Source of the DNA: Melanocharis versteri
Taxonomy: Eukaryota; Chordata; Aves; Passeriformes; Melanocharitidae
Direction of reading: 5' to 3'
Assembly: GCA_013397845.1 (NCBI GenBank)
Contig: VZTG01010313.1
Location: 565,739 to 629,738, forward strand
DNA length: 64,000 bases
Positions 13,529 to 26,610 of the stretch are shown here, in pieces. The notes under the pieces are model-generated. The model was not told the origin of the DNA and did no database searches. It was given only the letters and a program-made list of their open reading frames with translations. Positions within the stretch are counted from its first letter, which is position 1. Each line of letters begins with the position of its first letter. The translations under genes were made by a program, and so were the position numbers.

Positions 13529-13591
13529 CTTCACATTCTCTGGATGAAGCCCTCCAGGGTGTTTGTCCATGTACTGACATAAATCAGTGTG
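13529..13591 (-). CDS. CDK14: CDK14 internal exon: 63-nt exon after the hinge
   Basis: This exon of exactly 21 codons starts HTDLCQYMDKHPGG and ends HPENVK. It covers the segment after the kinase hinge, including the D-helix region, which follows FEYV of the previous exon and precedes LFLFQLL of the next. Its acceptor is ctttcttttag just above 13591 and its donor is AAG|gtaagagt just below 13529. Both ends are phase 0, so skipping it would keep the reading frame. In the human protein I recall the last residues as HPDNVK, so the glutamate here would be a conservative difference. The reading frame is intact. It is too short to show as a long open frame and was found by looking for the missing segment between its two neighbours. 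Confidence 0.95.
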
Positions 13592-16500
13592 CTAAAAGAA
13601 AGTCAGATGGAGAAAACTGTATTAATATCCGTATGACTGCAGCAATAAATACCTCTCTACTTAGGAGTGGACAGAACATAAATGGAAAATAAGACTTTTT
13701 TTTCAGCCACACATGTGCAAACACACACTTGTACCTTTACACTCATTTTATTTAACAGCCTCGATAACTGATATGAATATTCAACAAATGCAAATTAGTA
13801 TTTTTTCTAGCACCCTGCATTTGGGAGATTAATTACCTGAATTTTAATACCATTCTAAAACTTGTAAGGACAGTATCACCATCAACACCACAAAGATAAT
13901 ATCTAGACAGAAAAGAAAGAACCTAAAGGGAGAATCTCACATTCAACTCTCACTGTTCACATTAAAACATTGCCTTTTAAATATAATTTTATAGTGATTC
14001 TAGATTAAGATGGTTTAAAGGTTTGGAAAATAAAGCTGAAAGGCATTGCATATCAGAGTACTGAATGACACTTTCCAGCTCAAAAAGAAGCACATGTTAT
14101 GGCCATGTACAGCCATTAAATACAGATACTTCAGAAAAGAGCTTCATGGAAAATTCAAACCTAAGTTTTCACTTCATAGTTACCTATCTTTCCTGCAAAC
14201 ATAGCATAGAGTCTCTTCAGACAAAAAAAAAAAACAACACAACTTGCACAACTCAGCTTCTGGAATTATGTTCAGAATAAAAAAAGCGAAAATATGCACT
14301 TGATTAACCAGCAAATACTCAGACTCTGCCTTCCACATCTGGTTTCTGAACACATCTGGTAAAAATCATCCAACATTCCTTGAATAGCTACTTGGCAATA
14401 CCTGCCTCACATACACAACAGCCCAACTAAATACAGGCAGTTTTCAAAGTGAGAGTTTTGGACAAAAATTGCCTTCCACATAGCAGAATGGTCTCTATGT
14501 GCAACATTTCCCAAACCAGGAGGCTTTCTTTAGCTTTCTTTTGCAGAGTTATGCAGATACATATGAGAGTTCACACCAAAGACATAAAATTTTTTCTAGC
14601 CACAACTATCCTGTGTAATCGTTTCTGAAATCACAAACTACAAAAACACACTGTGCATGTAGAATTAACATTGCAAAGACATAAGATGCACAGGATGATT
14701 AGGTTCTGCACTAGCACTACAATTTTCAGGAATCCTTACATGGCTTCAAGACAGCAAGAGCCCTGACTGCAGGAAATTGCTTGAATCCCAAAATGAACAG
14801 CATGTGTATCACAAGGGCAGAGGGCACGCTCAAACAGGCAAACCACACTTAATACAACAAAACAGAATTAATCCAAAATGCAAGATACAGACAGCAATTC
14901 TTCAATTTATAGTTTATGAATTAGTGAATGCATTTACAAAGAACATTTAAATTAAAAATATTCTACCGCTGCATTGTTAGTGTCAAAGAAGTGTATTTTG
15001 CATAAAGACTCTTAAATTTAAAGACTTATTCCTCATTTCTGTAAAATCTTTAGCCCAAAGTTACATATTCCTCTTCCATTCTCCCAGTTAGTTTTCTGGG
15101 ACTGCATCAATAAACTATGCCACAAATGGACCTTCAGTGCTCATCACCACATTACACATTATTGTCTTGTTTACTGTATCAACACCAAGAAAACATACTT
15201 AAACAAAGTCATCTGCTAACCTTGTCATTTGTTTTAATAGACTAACAGGTTTTGAGTACTAGCCCCAGCACAAGAGTCTGCCTTAATAACAGCTGAAACA
15301 CCATTACTACAGGTGATGACTGGTGTCAAATAAGAAATTTGTGGGAATCCACTCATTTTAACGGGTTATCTGTTATTGAAGAGAAATACCAGTCTTCGAA
15401 TAATGCTAGCACCTGCAGTGCTCAAGAGAAGTTTAAAGAAAAGCCTGCAATTTCACTTTAGAAAGCCCATTAGGGTGGCCAGGGAAGCACTGTCCCATCC
15501 TCAGACAGAGCCCTGAGCGTGGCATGCCCCCTTGCGTGGGCTGGCTCAAGGAATTATCATTTCCCCCCAGTTCAGCCTTTCAGCTTTTGTGAGCGACAGA
15601 TAACCTGGTAGGTGGGAAGTTTATTGCCTCCTTCACCTTCTATTGATTGCTGCTATTTGCAACTGGTCAGCTGACAGAAACCAGATCAGAGGAAGACAAA
15701 CCCAATGTTACTTCTGAAGGTCCCCTTCCTGAAGCCCCGCCACGCCAGCCACCCACTAACTGCATATTTTTATTCACCAAAAGCTTTTCATCCTATTCAG
15801 AGCCACAACACCAGGAAGAGCAATAAGTCGTAATTTTTACCTCCAATATATTTGTAATAAATGGTGAGGATAACCCCATTTTCTTATATTTCAGTTACTG
15901 TTTGGATGCATCTTCTCCATACAAAAACATCAATGACGATCGTGTTTGTGTTATCCATCATTAGCCTATTCTTCCTTCCCCAAGGATGAAGACAACTGGG
16001 AGCCTGAAATTACCTTCTGCCATCAGTTTAGCCATCAAAACCTACAAAAACTGATCGAACACATCTACCTAAAATTCAGTGTGAGCAGCAATTTCCTCAG
16101 AATCCTGGAAACCTTACAGAGTCAATCATGCTGCAGTCTTTTGGCATTTTTTCCCTACACATACACTACAGACACAGAGGAATCTCTACCAAACCTTCAT
16201 TCAGATAGGGAAGAGAAATTGAATGTCTCTTCTGTTCAAATCTTTCAACAATTTGCTTTCATAAAACTTAGAGTCTTTCTCATAAAAGTAACTAAATATT
16301 ATGGTAAGAACTGTGAAAGAAACGTATAATGTTAGAATATATTGCTCTGCAGTTAAAAAAAAAAGAAGGTGGCAGCAAAGCAAAGGCAGCATCAGCTGCT
16401 CCTCTTTCCCCAAGGTAGAGACTGAATGCACATTGAATTAAACATTAGTAGAGCCAGGAAAACTGACAGTGCTGCAGAGACAGCTCTTTCTAAACCTGTT

Positions 16501-19079
16501 TTCCCTTTTGGCAGCCAAAGTGTCTGCTCCAGTGCTTGTGTGCGCAACTGACACTGAAGAAGACAACATGAAGGCAAGTTTCAGAAAAGCATTAGAAAAG
16601 AAAATGAGAGAGCAAGCTGGATGAAAGCAGTTTTCTAATGGTATTCCGTAAAATTTGTACCATATAGATGAATAGAGTGTTTTTCTTCATGCGTATTCCA
16701 AGGTGGAAAACAACACACTTTCCCAAGTGGAAGAGTGGCTGAAAATACAGCCTGCCACACTCTGACACTGGAGTCTTTGCTGTGGTCACCACCCCGATCT
16801 AATAAAATATATACCCTAAAGCAAAACTCAAGATACAATTACAGGTTGGTGATAACATAAAATTATACTGAAACAAGGCACAAAGACAAGAAACAGACCA
16901 ACCAATACCCCTTTTACAGTCCATTCTGCACTGTATCAGAGGGTGAGGCCACCTAAAGGGAAGCAGGATGCACTGGGAATGCAGTAAAGAAACTTCCAAG
17001 TAATTGCACACATTCTGATCCCAAGTGGACCTGGCTAGACCAATTCTGCTTCAAGCTGGCTTTTAGGAGCTTTATCAGCCATACTGTTAACCCCCAATAC
17101 ACATAAATCACCAAAGTAATACCATGCTGACAGAACATTTGATATTTTAGTTTAAGTTCAAAATCCCATTAGTTCCTGCTCTTTGCACTCCACCAGTTTA
17201 CCCACACCTATATGTACAAATATTCTATTAGCACTGCTTTGCTCAAAAAACAATAGCACAAAAAACAATAAGCAGAGATAAATCAAGTTTCTATTGAGAA
17301 GAACTCAAAAGTTCAGAAAGTCCAGAACTAATACGGTTTATCCAACCTTTTATTTGTTTCCCCATTAAATGTATATTATGATATATCCTAAAAGGTCTAA
17401 CGTAATCACATACTTTTTTTCCTTCCCAGGATTGGACATGCTCACTGAACAGAGTAGGAGACACTTGATTAAAAAATAGCTGTGCTGTTTTATGCTTAGG
17501 GGTTTTTTTTCTATTCTCAAGCAGCTTGCAGGGTCTGGCTTTTTTACTACTTTGGAGACAGAAATAATCTCACAGGTTTTCCTACCCTGCTTATTGCTAT
17601 GCTATTGACACACTTTACAAACATAGAATAATTCCATAGCAATGCAGGGGACACAAGGCATTACTGCCTTTTATCGGATAGGGAATTGAAGCAAAGACAA
17701 AAAAAAATCCTAAGAATCACTGATCTGGGCAATTCTATTCAAAGACCTTTGGTTTTGACTTTTCAGAGTATTTGGCACTATTTTGCCTTCTGTGTTTTGA
17801 CTGACTGTGATGGTAATGAAAGATATTCCGGTCTTCAGGTGCATCCTTCCCACCCACAGACACACACACACGCCCTATTCCTTTTTGCTGTCCCTGATGG
17901 GCAATGTGGTTTGTTCTAAGCTAAGAACACAAATAATTACAAATAATTGTATTTCACTACTGTATGCCAGAAGACCACTGCCCTTGACTTCAGGGTTGTG
18001 GCACACACAGCTACACCTCCCTGAGAAGACCCTGTCCAGCCTTTTTGTTACCTTCTCTCAGTACATTGAAACCAAACCCTTTCCTCAGTGCATATCTCAA
18101 GTAATGAGGCCTCCATTAAGAATTCCCTGACCCTTCCTTGGCGAGATGGCACAATTTCTAGATAGACTAGAGACTGCACGACGCTTCCTAGGACAGGGGA
18201 TAGAAAACTCATGCTCAGCAATGGTGGTCCAGCTAGTCTCATTTCCAAACTGAATGTAGAAGCACATCAGCCAATGCCCATTTTTGACCCAAACTTTAAA
18301 TAATTGCAAATATTTTCCTCCCTGTGATGGAGACAAGTATCACAACTCCTACAGGTACCTGAAAATTACAGAGAGATTAAGTTACTTTTCCAACATAATT
18401 GCTCATAGTCTAAACAAAAATCAACAAAGTAGTACAAGGATTAAGAAAAAAGAAAATGCACACTTGCTCAGACTCTCTCTGTAATATTTTTCATTGATTT
18501 TTTCCTCCATACCATCAACTACCATGACGACTCTACAGAAAGTATGCTTTACTTATGAAATACTGTCTTCCAGACTCACATGAAGAAATGAATTGATGAA
18601 TTGGGGTTTTGATTTAAACTTGGGGCACTGTATAATTGTATGAAGGTCATCTTTATTCAGCAAGACTCTGGTTTATGTAAGTAGACACATGTGTGTTTAT
18701 GTTTGTGAGCATACTGTGTATAAGCATCTGCTGAAGGGAAAAGAATTCTGGCTGATATTTATACAGCTGAAGCAAGATTTATATACATTACATCCTAGTT
18801 CTGCAAAAGAGAGTATGCAAACAGAGTGGAAAAAAAAGACAAATGTTGATGGTGCAGACTCTTCCCTTCCCCTCTTGAAGGAATTCTAATTATGAATAGA
18901 TGAGTAAACCACAAGCTAGAAATGTTCTCAGCTATGCTCAGTGCTTCACTTTAACATCAACTATTTTGTTCAACTATCTAGCTCAGAAATCAGAGACTCT
19001 GCTACCAAACACAAATGTGTTCAGACAAAGGGCAGGACGTTTCCTTCCAAAGGCACGGCCAGTGACATGAAATGATCTC

Positions 19080-19560
19080 TACTTTGCCCACCCTTTTCCA
19101 TAATAATAATGTGACGGTCATTCTCTTCTAATTAAATTAGTCACGTCTACTTCCCATGCAATACATCCTCTTTCCCTCCTCTTCCTCAGTCATGATAAAT
19201 CTCCACGTGACTTAGACGTCCCATAATTCTGCCTAATTGGTTTCAGCTGTCATTTTTGAAGCTGAAATGCACGGAGAGCCCGGGGCTTGTGAATGGAACA
19301 GGAAGCACTTCCAACTGCATTCCCATCATGTAAAACCAGCAATGTGAAAGAACCCCCCCATTAAAACAAAAACGTGAGTATTTGGCTGCCGGCGATGCCA
19401 TCGTGCAGCAGACAGATTGTGCTGCTCCACTGAGGCAGCGAGGCTGTTGTGAGCCATTCCTCTCTGTTCAAAGGAGAGCACACATTATTTATGCCCTAGC
19501 AGCTTTCCTGACTAAAATACTTTCCCTTTTGTCACCAACCAATTCTTAAACCGATAATAT
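19080..19560. promoter_or_regulatory. Candidate conserved non-coding block (unverified)
   Basis: This block of about 480 bp is repeat-free. It contains an almost palindromic homeodomain-type site ctaattaaattag at 19128-19140, repeated CACGTGAC/GACGTC-like elements near 19204-19220 (bHLH or CRE-like), and more CpGs than the surrounding intron (for example ctgccggcgatgccatcg near 19387). Of the candidate blocks in this window it looks most like an enhancer. Conservation was not measured. Confidence 0.25.
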
Positions 19561-20662
19561 AATTTACCAATAAAAGCATGGGCACCAGGAATATTTGAAG
19601 TGACAGGAGAACAAAGAAAGTTAATTCCTTTTAAATGGCATGTATCCTCCAACCGAAGCGCTCTGCAGATTACTGTGCCACAGTTTAAACTTACTTCATT
19701 TCACTGGTATTTTCAAAAGTGTCATAGATGCTCATTTTCATGTATTTATGTGGCTTTCTATAATCCAATCTTTTCCCTCTATGAGATGACACAGTGTTAG
19801 TCACGCTAACAAAAAATACTCTACAAGGTATCTCTGGGTGATACCTAAGCAACTTCCAGCAAAACAGCAGCAGGCAACAGCACCAGCTGGGCTGAGCAGC
19901 AGGGGAAAGATATATATTAGGGATTCAAGGAAGAAGAAACTGCCCCACAAGACACTCTTAATGAAAACAATTCTGCTAACAGATGTTTTCAGTGCCTTGG
20001 ATTTCTCTCACACTGACAACAAAGGTATGTATTCTCCAAAATACATGAACAATACTATATAGAAAAGGAGGCTAGGTGGTGGGGGAGTACATAATACAGA
20101 TAGAAACCTGTCTGAAAATCCCAGAGAGAAAAAGGGATGCATAGTTGTCTGATTTTTGGCTGTTACTAGAAAAGATAAATTTATTTATGGATACAAAGCC
20201 CCTGTTCATTTCACAGAGAATAATCTGGTTCCTCACAGACAAGTGAAACACACACCACTAAGGAAAGAATTGCTGAATGAACTAAGAGATTTTCAAAATA
20301 CTTTTTTCTAAAGATGACAGTTTATCCTCCCCCTTACTCTCTGTCACCTTAATAATCCTATCAGCTTTGTGTTCTCAGTAAACTAGGTTAAGGAGACAAA
20401 CCCCACAAATTTAGTGAGATTATTTGAACAAAAAAATTACATTGCAAAAATCAGTAGAAATTCCTGTTTAGTATGATCAAAACCTAGCATCAAATCATCA
20501 GCTTGTGCAAACTGTGATGGACTTAGAGACCTCAAAATCAACAGAGTTGGGACAATTCTTGCAAGCTGTAATGCATGTGCCCACAAGGATGGGCATGTGC
20601 ACTTTTTCTCTAATTTGCTATGTCATTGAGCTTCCAGCAGACTGACCACAATATGCACATAT

Positions 20663-20702
20663 AACAAACAAACAAACAAACAAAAATAAAAATAATAAAA
20701 AT
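20663..20702. repeat. AAAC-type simple repeat grading into A/T-rich
   Basis: About five copies of aaac are followed by aaataa-type units. This is ordinary low-complexity intron sequence and could be length-polymorphic. Confidence 0.85.
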
Positions 20703-21845
20703 TTGAAGATACAAAAAAGTTTCTTGTTAGAGCATGGAAGATAAGCTCATGGTGAGAGTACTTGCTCCAGGACCCTGTAAGCAGAACACACACATGCCAG
20801 GGAGGCTGACAATCCACATATAACCACACTAGCCAAGTATCCACACTGCTTTTGGCATGGTAATGACCATGGATAATTCAGTTGTACCTACACAAGCTCA
20901 GCTGGCACAAGAGCCCTTCCTATGGTGGTGTGCTGGGCAACCAAAAAAACGCCATCTTCAGAGCAGGAAACAACCAGTACAAAGACTTCCTTTAAAAGCT
21001 TCCACATCCTATGTAGACCTCTCTTCACACTGGCTGAGTGATTTTTTCCTGTCATGTATCCTAATCCTAACTGTCCATGTATGATTGTAAGAGCAATAAA
21101 AAATTCATAGGGAAAAACTCAGTTCAGACTGCAAGGCACACACAAAAAAATGATGCTTCCATGGATTAGATCCTCTTTACTCGAAGTAGTAAAACAGAAA
21201 CAATTAATAGGGCTTTTTAACTTTCAAGAGCTGGCTCTGTTTATTACTCAAGCTTGGTTCTTGATTCCTCCTATTCACCATTTCTTAACTATCTTTTACA
21301 TCATAAAACTATAAACATAAAAATATCTGCAATTATTGATTTATTCATTCTGACTTCAGGATTTTTACTACTATTATTTTGCCAGAACTGCTCACCCCAA
21401 GTTTCTGTTTTTCAAGGCTGCATAGATGTATTTTTATCAATATGACTAAATTAGTACAAAGCTACATACTTTGTTCAGGAGGCAAAAATCTATTTTTAAG
21501 ATTTAGAATTATGGTAATCATCATTCTCCAAACAGTAAGTTCTGGACTGGTGTTTTGTGTGTTTGTTTTCTCAGTCTGCACTGAATAAATCAGACCTTCA
21601 CATTTTAAGAGGAATTAAATAGGAGTTACAACCCATATTATTAAAGAGAGGCTGAGAAAAAAAGTTTAATTAGATGGGACAGTCTCTAGTGCAAGTTGAG
21701 ATACTGTCAGGTTTCACCTCAGAGGGACTTAGGCAATGCCAGTTTATGATGGAAATTAAAAGATAAGGAATCTGTAGGATGCCACCAGAACCACTGATGG
21801 TAGAGCTGTGAAGAAATCTATAACATAGAAATAATTAATTACTAA

Positions 21846-21884
21846 AAAATAAACAACCAACAAACCAACACAAACAAACAAAAA
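21846..21884. repeat. Imperfect AAAC/AACC low-complexity tract
   Basis: This is a run of imperfect aaac, aacc and caaa units. It resembles the tract at 20663-20702 about 1.2 kb away but is more degenerate. Confidence 0.7.
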
Positions 21885-22764
21885 GCCTACAACTAGAAGA
21901 ATTTCTTTTTTTAAACTTTGTTTAAAGTAGTAAAATAAACTGGTATGTTTTTTCTTCAGTTCCTGACACAGGAAAGCAACAGCATATTAATTTCACTGAA
22001 AGACTAAAAGTGTTCATATTTCACTGATGAAAATTATGATGCAGAAAGATACATACAGAAATGACTTCAAAAAGAAAAAATAATAATCTTACCTATATCT
22101 ACTATCAATGACATAATTCTGTTGATTATTTGCCTAAATCGATCATTAAAAACTGACAGTATTAGACAAACCATCAACCCATAGTAGCTTCTTAAGTGCT
22201 TTATTATTGTTACCATGAAAGGGGCATTCCTGGAGTTTAATCTTTCTCTTCCTTACTGTAATTTCAGATTTTCTTTTTTTATCCTCTTTACCATTCACAT
22301 AGAAATAGGTCACTGACTTTCTCTATCATATATTTAAAGGTTGTAAATGTCTCATCCTTTTTTTATCCCCAACTCCTAAGAGCCCTACTTACTTTGACTT
22401 TTCTTTAGAAGGCTTTATTCTCAATGTTTACTCATTCTTGTCTTTTTCCCCCTCAGGTCTTCAGTTGATTCATGTCTTTCTTGTGTGTACAAATTCACTC
22501 TTTAGGATGGTGGCTTTACCTGTACTAAGTAGAATGTCATCACTGGCATGTCTATTATGCATGTGCATCTTACTGCATGCATGTGTTTTTGATGGACTGC
22601 AATGACACTTGGATTTTTATCTGTAATTTAGGAAAAAACTAATCGGGATCTATCAGAACGTAGAGTATCTCATGCAATTTCCAGTATTCCATCCATCAAC
22701 TCAACTCTGGATGTTTCTCATCCTTTGATTTTGTTGTGTGTATTGGTTTTTTTTGGTTTTTTTT

Positions 22765-22823
22765 TAATACTTACATTCAATGCAAGTGTTAATACTTACA
22801 TTGAATGCAAGTGTTAATACTTA
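22765..22823. repeat. 25-bp tandem repeat, about 2.4 copies
   Basis: The 25-bp unit taatacttacattcaatgca (first 20 bases shown) occupies 22765-22789 and is repeated at 22790-22814 with one substitution (ttcaa to ttgaa). A third, 9-bp partial copy follows to 22823. It sits directly after a T-rich run with ggtttt units at 22745-22765. The near-identity suggests a recent duplication. Confidence 0.95.
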
Positions 22824-23051
22824 ATAAAAAGAAGAATAAATAATAGATGCTAATTATTAAATGGTGCACACCACAAATGTAACCAATATTTACCAACCAT
22901 TAGTAAATTGTACAAAAATTGGTCATTCAGATACACACAGCCTTCCAGCCTGTTGGACTGGAAATCTTGAATAATTTTATTAATACACCTATTCATCAGC
23001 ATGTGCCCTCCATATGAAGTCTACACAACATTTGGAAATCCTGCAAAGACA

Positions 23052-23165
23052 GGATCACAGAATCACAGAATATGCTGAGTTGGAAGGGACCTACAAGGAC
23101 CATCAAGTCCAACCCCTAGCCCTGCACAGTACCATCCCCAAGAATCACACTGTGTGCCCAAGAAA
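23052..23165 (-). mobile_element. CR1 non-LTR retrotransposon, 3'-end fragment
   Basis: The plus strand reads atcacagaatcacagaat, then gttggaagggacctacaagg and a tract containing gtccaacccctagccctgca. This is the reverse complement of the conserved 3' end of avian CR1 elements, whose own 3' tail is made of attctgtgat-type units. The element therefore lies on the minus strand with its 3' end at the left. Only about 110 bp remain, so it is strongly 5'-truncated, as is usual for CR1. Similarity fades after about 23160. Confidence 0.93.
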
Positions 23166-24240
23166 ACTGCATCAGTAACATCTGTTCTTGCTAAAGCTGT
23201 GTAAACTTCTTAGCCTAGCAGGAGTATTTTGATTTAAATTTAAATATAATTTTTCCTTCTTTCCTACCAATTCCCATGTCTAGCAAAATCTTTACCTCTC
23301 GGCAAAGCACTAAACAATTTCCTTCTGAAATCCCACCTCAATCCCTCCCTCCTGAAGCCTATTTTGTTAGCATTTCCAGCCTATACTTGGACATCAGCAG
23401 CACCTGTCTCTGATCTGCTCATTAAAACTTGAAAAACAAGGTTTTCCCAAGAGCAGTATTCCCTTACTGCCTCTTCTCAATAATACAGCGTTTCCTTTCT
23501 CTCTGTTTACTCTCAGCCGTGTTCTGTCATCTTTCTGACTGCAGTTTAGGCAATGCAAGTGGGGGCAAACCTGGGGCACGAGGCAGGGTTGAACTACAGG
23601 GGAACAGCTCCTTCTCTGGCCAAGGTAAACGGAAACTACTAAATCCAAGTGCTCCCATGCTGGGAGCCCTCGGTGACTCTGCTCCTTGCCAGAGAGGACA
23701 AGCACGTTCACGGTAGGCAAGGGCGTCTGCCAAGAGGTGACTGGAGGCACCTGGCTTGCTGCAGAGCTTCACCAGCTTCCAGTCCTTGCTTACCACAGCT
23801 GGACAGGCACCTCGATTGCAAACGGAAAGAAAATCACCAATCACTTCACTTTCACACCAAAATAATGTAATTCAGGCTCCAAATAAGTTTCACTCTCAGT
23901 CAAGGATCAGAAGACTCCTCCTTCCCTTCCTTCTTGTGCCTGGTTTCTCCCTAGGTATTACACACCACTGAAGGATCCTAGTGATAAGAGCTCAAAAGCA
24001 GCTCTGGGACACTATTGATTTTCCCTGCCCTCTCACCCACTAAAATAATATGGCTTTTTTGGTTTGTTTTCACAAACAATCAATGCAATCTTACCTTTAG
24101 TTTCAACACTTTTTCCCTAATAAAATAAATAAAAATGGAAAAACAGTAATCGTGTTCGATCCAAATTATCAGAAGTTATAAGAAATTGAAATTTTTCAAT
24201 GGAAAAATTTTTGATCCTTGCAGGTGATGAATTTTGCCCA

Positions 24241-24279
24241 TTTTCTTACATAATACTTTGTAAGTATTATATAAGACAA
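24241..24279. repeat. Imperfect inverted repeat (hairpin-capable)
   Basis: The arms cttacataatac (24245-24256) and gtattatataag (24264-24275) are complementary except for one base and are separated by a 7-base spacer. Pairing extends outward with interruptions. A short direct repeat, gacaaattc, follows at about 24275-24299. It is AT-rich and could be chance. Confidence 0.55.
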
Positions 24280-24439
24280 ATTCGCCCCAAGACAAATTCA
24301 AAATCTCAGCTGTGTAATTCTTAATTCTGATAAAGAGTATATATGTCAATTTCCAATGAGCTTTTAAATGAGAAACTCATACCTATTTTTTCTTATAGGA
24401 AATGGGAGGGAAATGTAACCAATAAACTTTATTAAGTAA

Positions 24440-24930
24440 ACTCATTGTATAACAACCTATTTTAGCAGCTGTAATGAAGCAATGAGAATTAAATGTTCTT
24501 CTTTAATGGAAAGTAATTTTTAGAAGCAAAAACATACACAAATATTAAAATAGGCAAGGCAATTGAAAATGCTTGGGTTTAAATTATGTTATTAGATTAC
24601 TCTGGAGCTTTTTTACTGTTGAGGCAGACATAATATTGCTCATTACTCATCCTTCCAATTACAAGGATCTGTTCTTGTTGTAAACCTAGTTCATAAATAT
24701 TGAAAGCATGACGTAAAGTATTGCTATACAAGCTCACTTTTACATGCCAGGAATAGGACGAGCTGCTGGTTCATTTATTGGTAATAATATACTTACATAA
24801 TTATGCATAATCCTAAAAACCTCATTATCATTCTACCAAGCCTGTAGCAAATACGTTTTGCTTAGGATTGCCTTTCAGCAATTAAATGTTTCTAAATTCA
24901 GTCATCTTCCTTTTAAATAAACAAGTGAAG
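24440..24930. promoter_or_regulatory. Candidate conserved non-coding block with POU-like palindrome (unverified)
   Basis: This is a repeat-free AT-rich stretch containing the perfect 12-bp palindrome attatgcataat at 24800-24811, which resembles palindromic POU-dimer sites. Further cores such as cattatc and caattaaat lie nearby. This is family knowledge of motif shapes plus visual inspection. Binding and conservation were not tested. Confidence 0.2.
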
Positions 24931-26039
24931 CAACAAACGGTAGCAGCTAATGATCATTTTAGAGCAAACAGATGTGAACCCATCTTCAGAGATCTCTCAA
25001 TATGTCTGAGATCTCCCCTGTAAAATTCACCACCTCCTTGGGCAAAGCTGGCCGTATCAGTGACACTGGCACTAAACCACCATCCCCCCAGGATCGCCTG
25101 AACTAACACCTAAACAGAGCCTGGTGAGGAAGGGAACAAAACCTACGTGAACAGCCACAGTCCTCCACTGAACTGTAAACTGAACTGACTCTTTACTTTG
25201 GGAAGTCACTGCAGTCTCAGACAGCAGATGCAAAGTGTGTCAAAATTTCATTTTCAGGTCATGTTTAGCACATCCCAGTTAACTATACAGAAGTCTTTTT
25301 TTTAATCATTTATACATGAAAGACTATCAACCATTCAGGTTTCGTAGAGGAAATTCCAAGAAGCTCATTCTCAGAACTCCTCAGGTAACAAGCAATAGGT
25401 CTCAGTCATCCAGTGATAAAACTGAGCTCTAAGCATGCTTTGCAATACACTGATGTAAGAGTTAAAAAAGAACACAAAGAAATTATGCCTTAGTAACAAG
25501 GTACTGTATTCTAAACTATTTTCAACTAAGTTCTTTCATTCAAAAGGAGTAAGCTCCCTTTCTCTTCTTCCACACAAATGTACAGCTCCAGATTCACCAC
25601 CACAATGTTTATACGGAGAATAAATTTCTCCTGATCTTCAACTGTTAGACAGAATTTTTAAAGACTGACTTTTCTTGGCTTTGCAGACGACCAAGGTTAA
25701 AGTTAAAAAACTCTGTCATGTTTTCATCTGACAGACATGCATATTAAAAAAAAAGCTAATTTGAGGGACACAGAAAATTTAATGACTGCCATGTTCCCTT
25801 TCAGAGGCTATTCTGCTTTCAGCATTTAACTTATTACTATAATGCATTTTGCAATGAAAGGTGCTACATGAAATTAAATTTCATTCTATTCTTTCAGGGT
25901 CAATGCTGAAACCAAACACCTCTGATAACCTCAGACATTTCACCAGTATTATTTTCCCAATGGAATCATCACCAACCTAGCAACCCAAAGTTTCCATTTT
26001 CTGAGAACTCTCGGATCCCTAACTGTTCATTCCTAATTT

Positions 26040-26610
26040 AGTCAAGATAACTCACTCAAACGTCTTTTATTATGTTTGAAAAGGTCAATAGTGATCAATG
26101 GCAATAGCGTATCAATTCCATGATATCATTTTGTGAAATAAATAAAATTCAATCCCTTTTAGGTTAGGATTCAGTCATTCAGAAATGTACACCACCATGT
26201 AATTTTAATCACATGAATATTTTTACTTCTTTCAGTGCAAATTACTCATGTGATTGAGCTAAACCACGTACAGGTGTTAAGATAACAACAAACCAGACAT
26301 TACAGATACAGAGTTCAGTAACACCAATTACACAGCCAGATTGCATACTCAACCAGCCAAAATTTGTACATTTAAATGGGCAACTGTAATTTTTGCCTCT
26401 GCACATTCATACTAAGCACCGAATGGAAGCTTTTTAACAAAAGAAACAAATGAGATCATTGCAATCACGCAATTAAAACCTGTATCATGCACACCCACTA
26501 GAATTCAATTCGGGTTATGCAGGCATTCTCAAGCATTATCAGATAGCATTAGCTATTTGATCGGACCATAAATTTACATTACCTAACAATGAAAACAGAC
26601 TTTTGTTGAG
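26040..26610. promoter_or_regulatory. Candidate conserved non-coding block (unverified)
   Basis: This is unique-looking sequence with retained CpGs (aatcacgcaattaaaa, aattcgggtt, tgatcggacc, atagcgtatc) amid AT-rich DNA and without recognisable repeats. The texture suggests selective constraint, but only alignment to other birds and mammals could show it. Confidence 0.2.
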
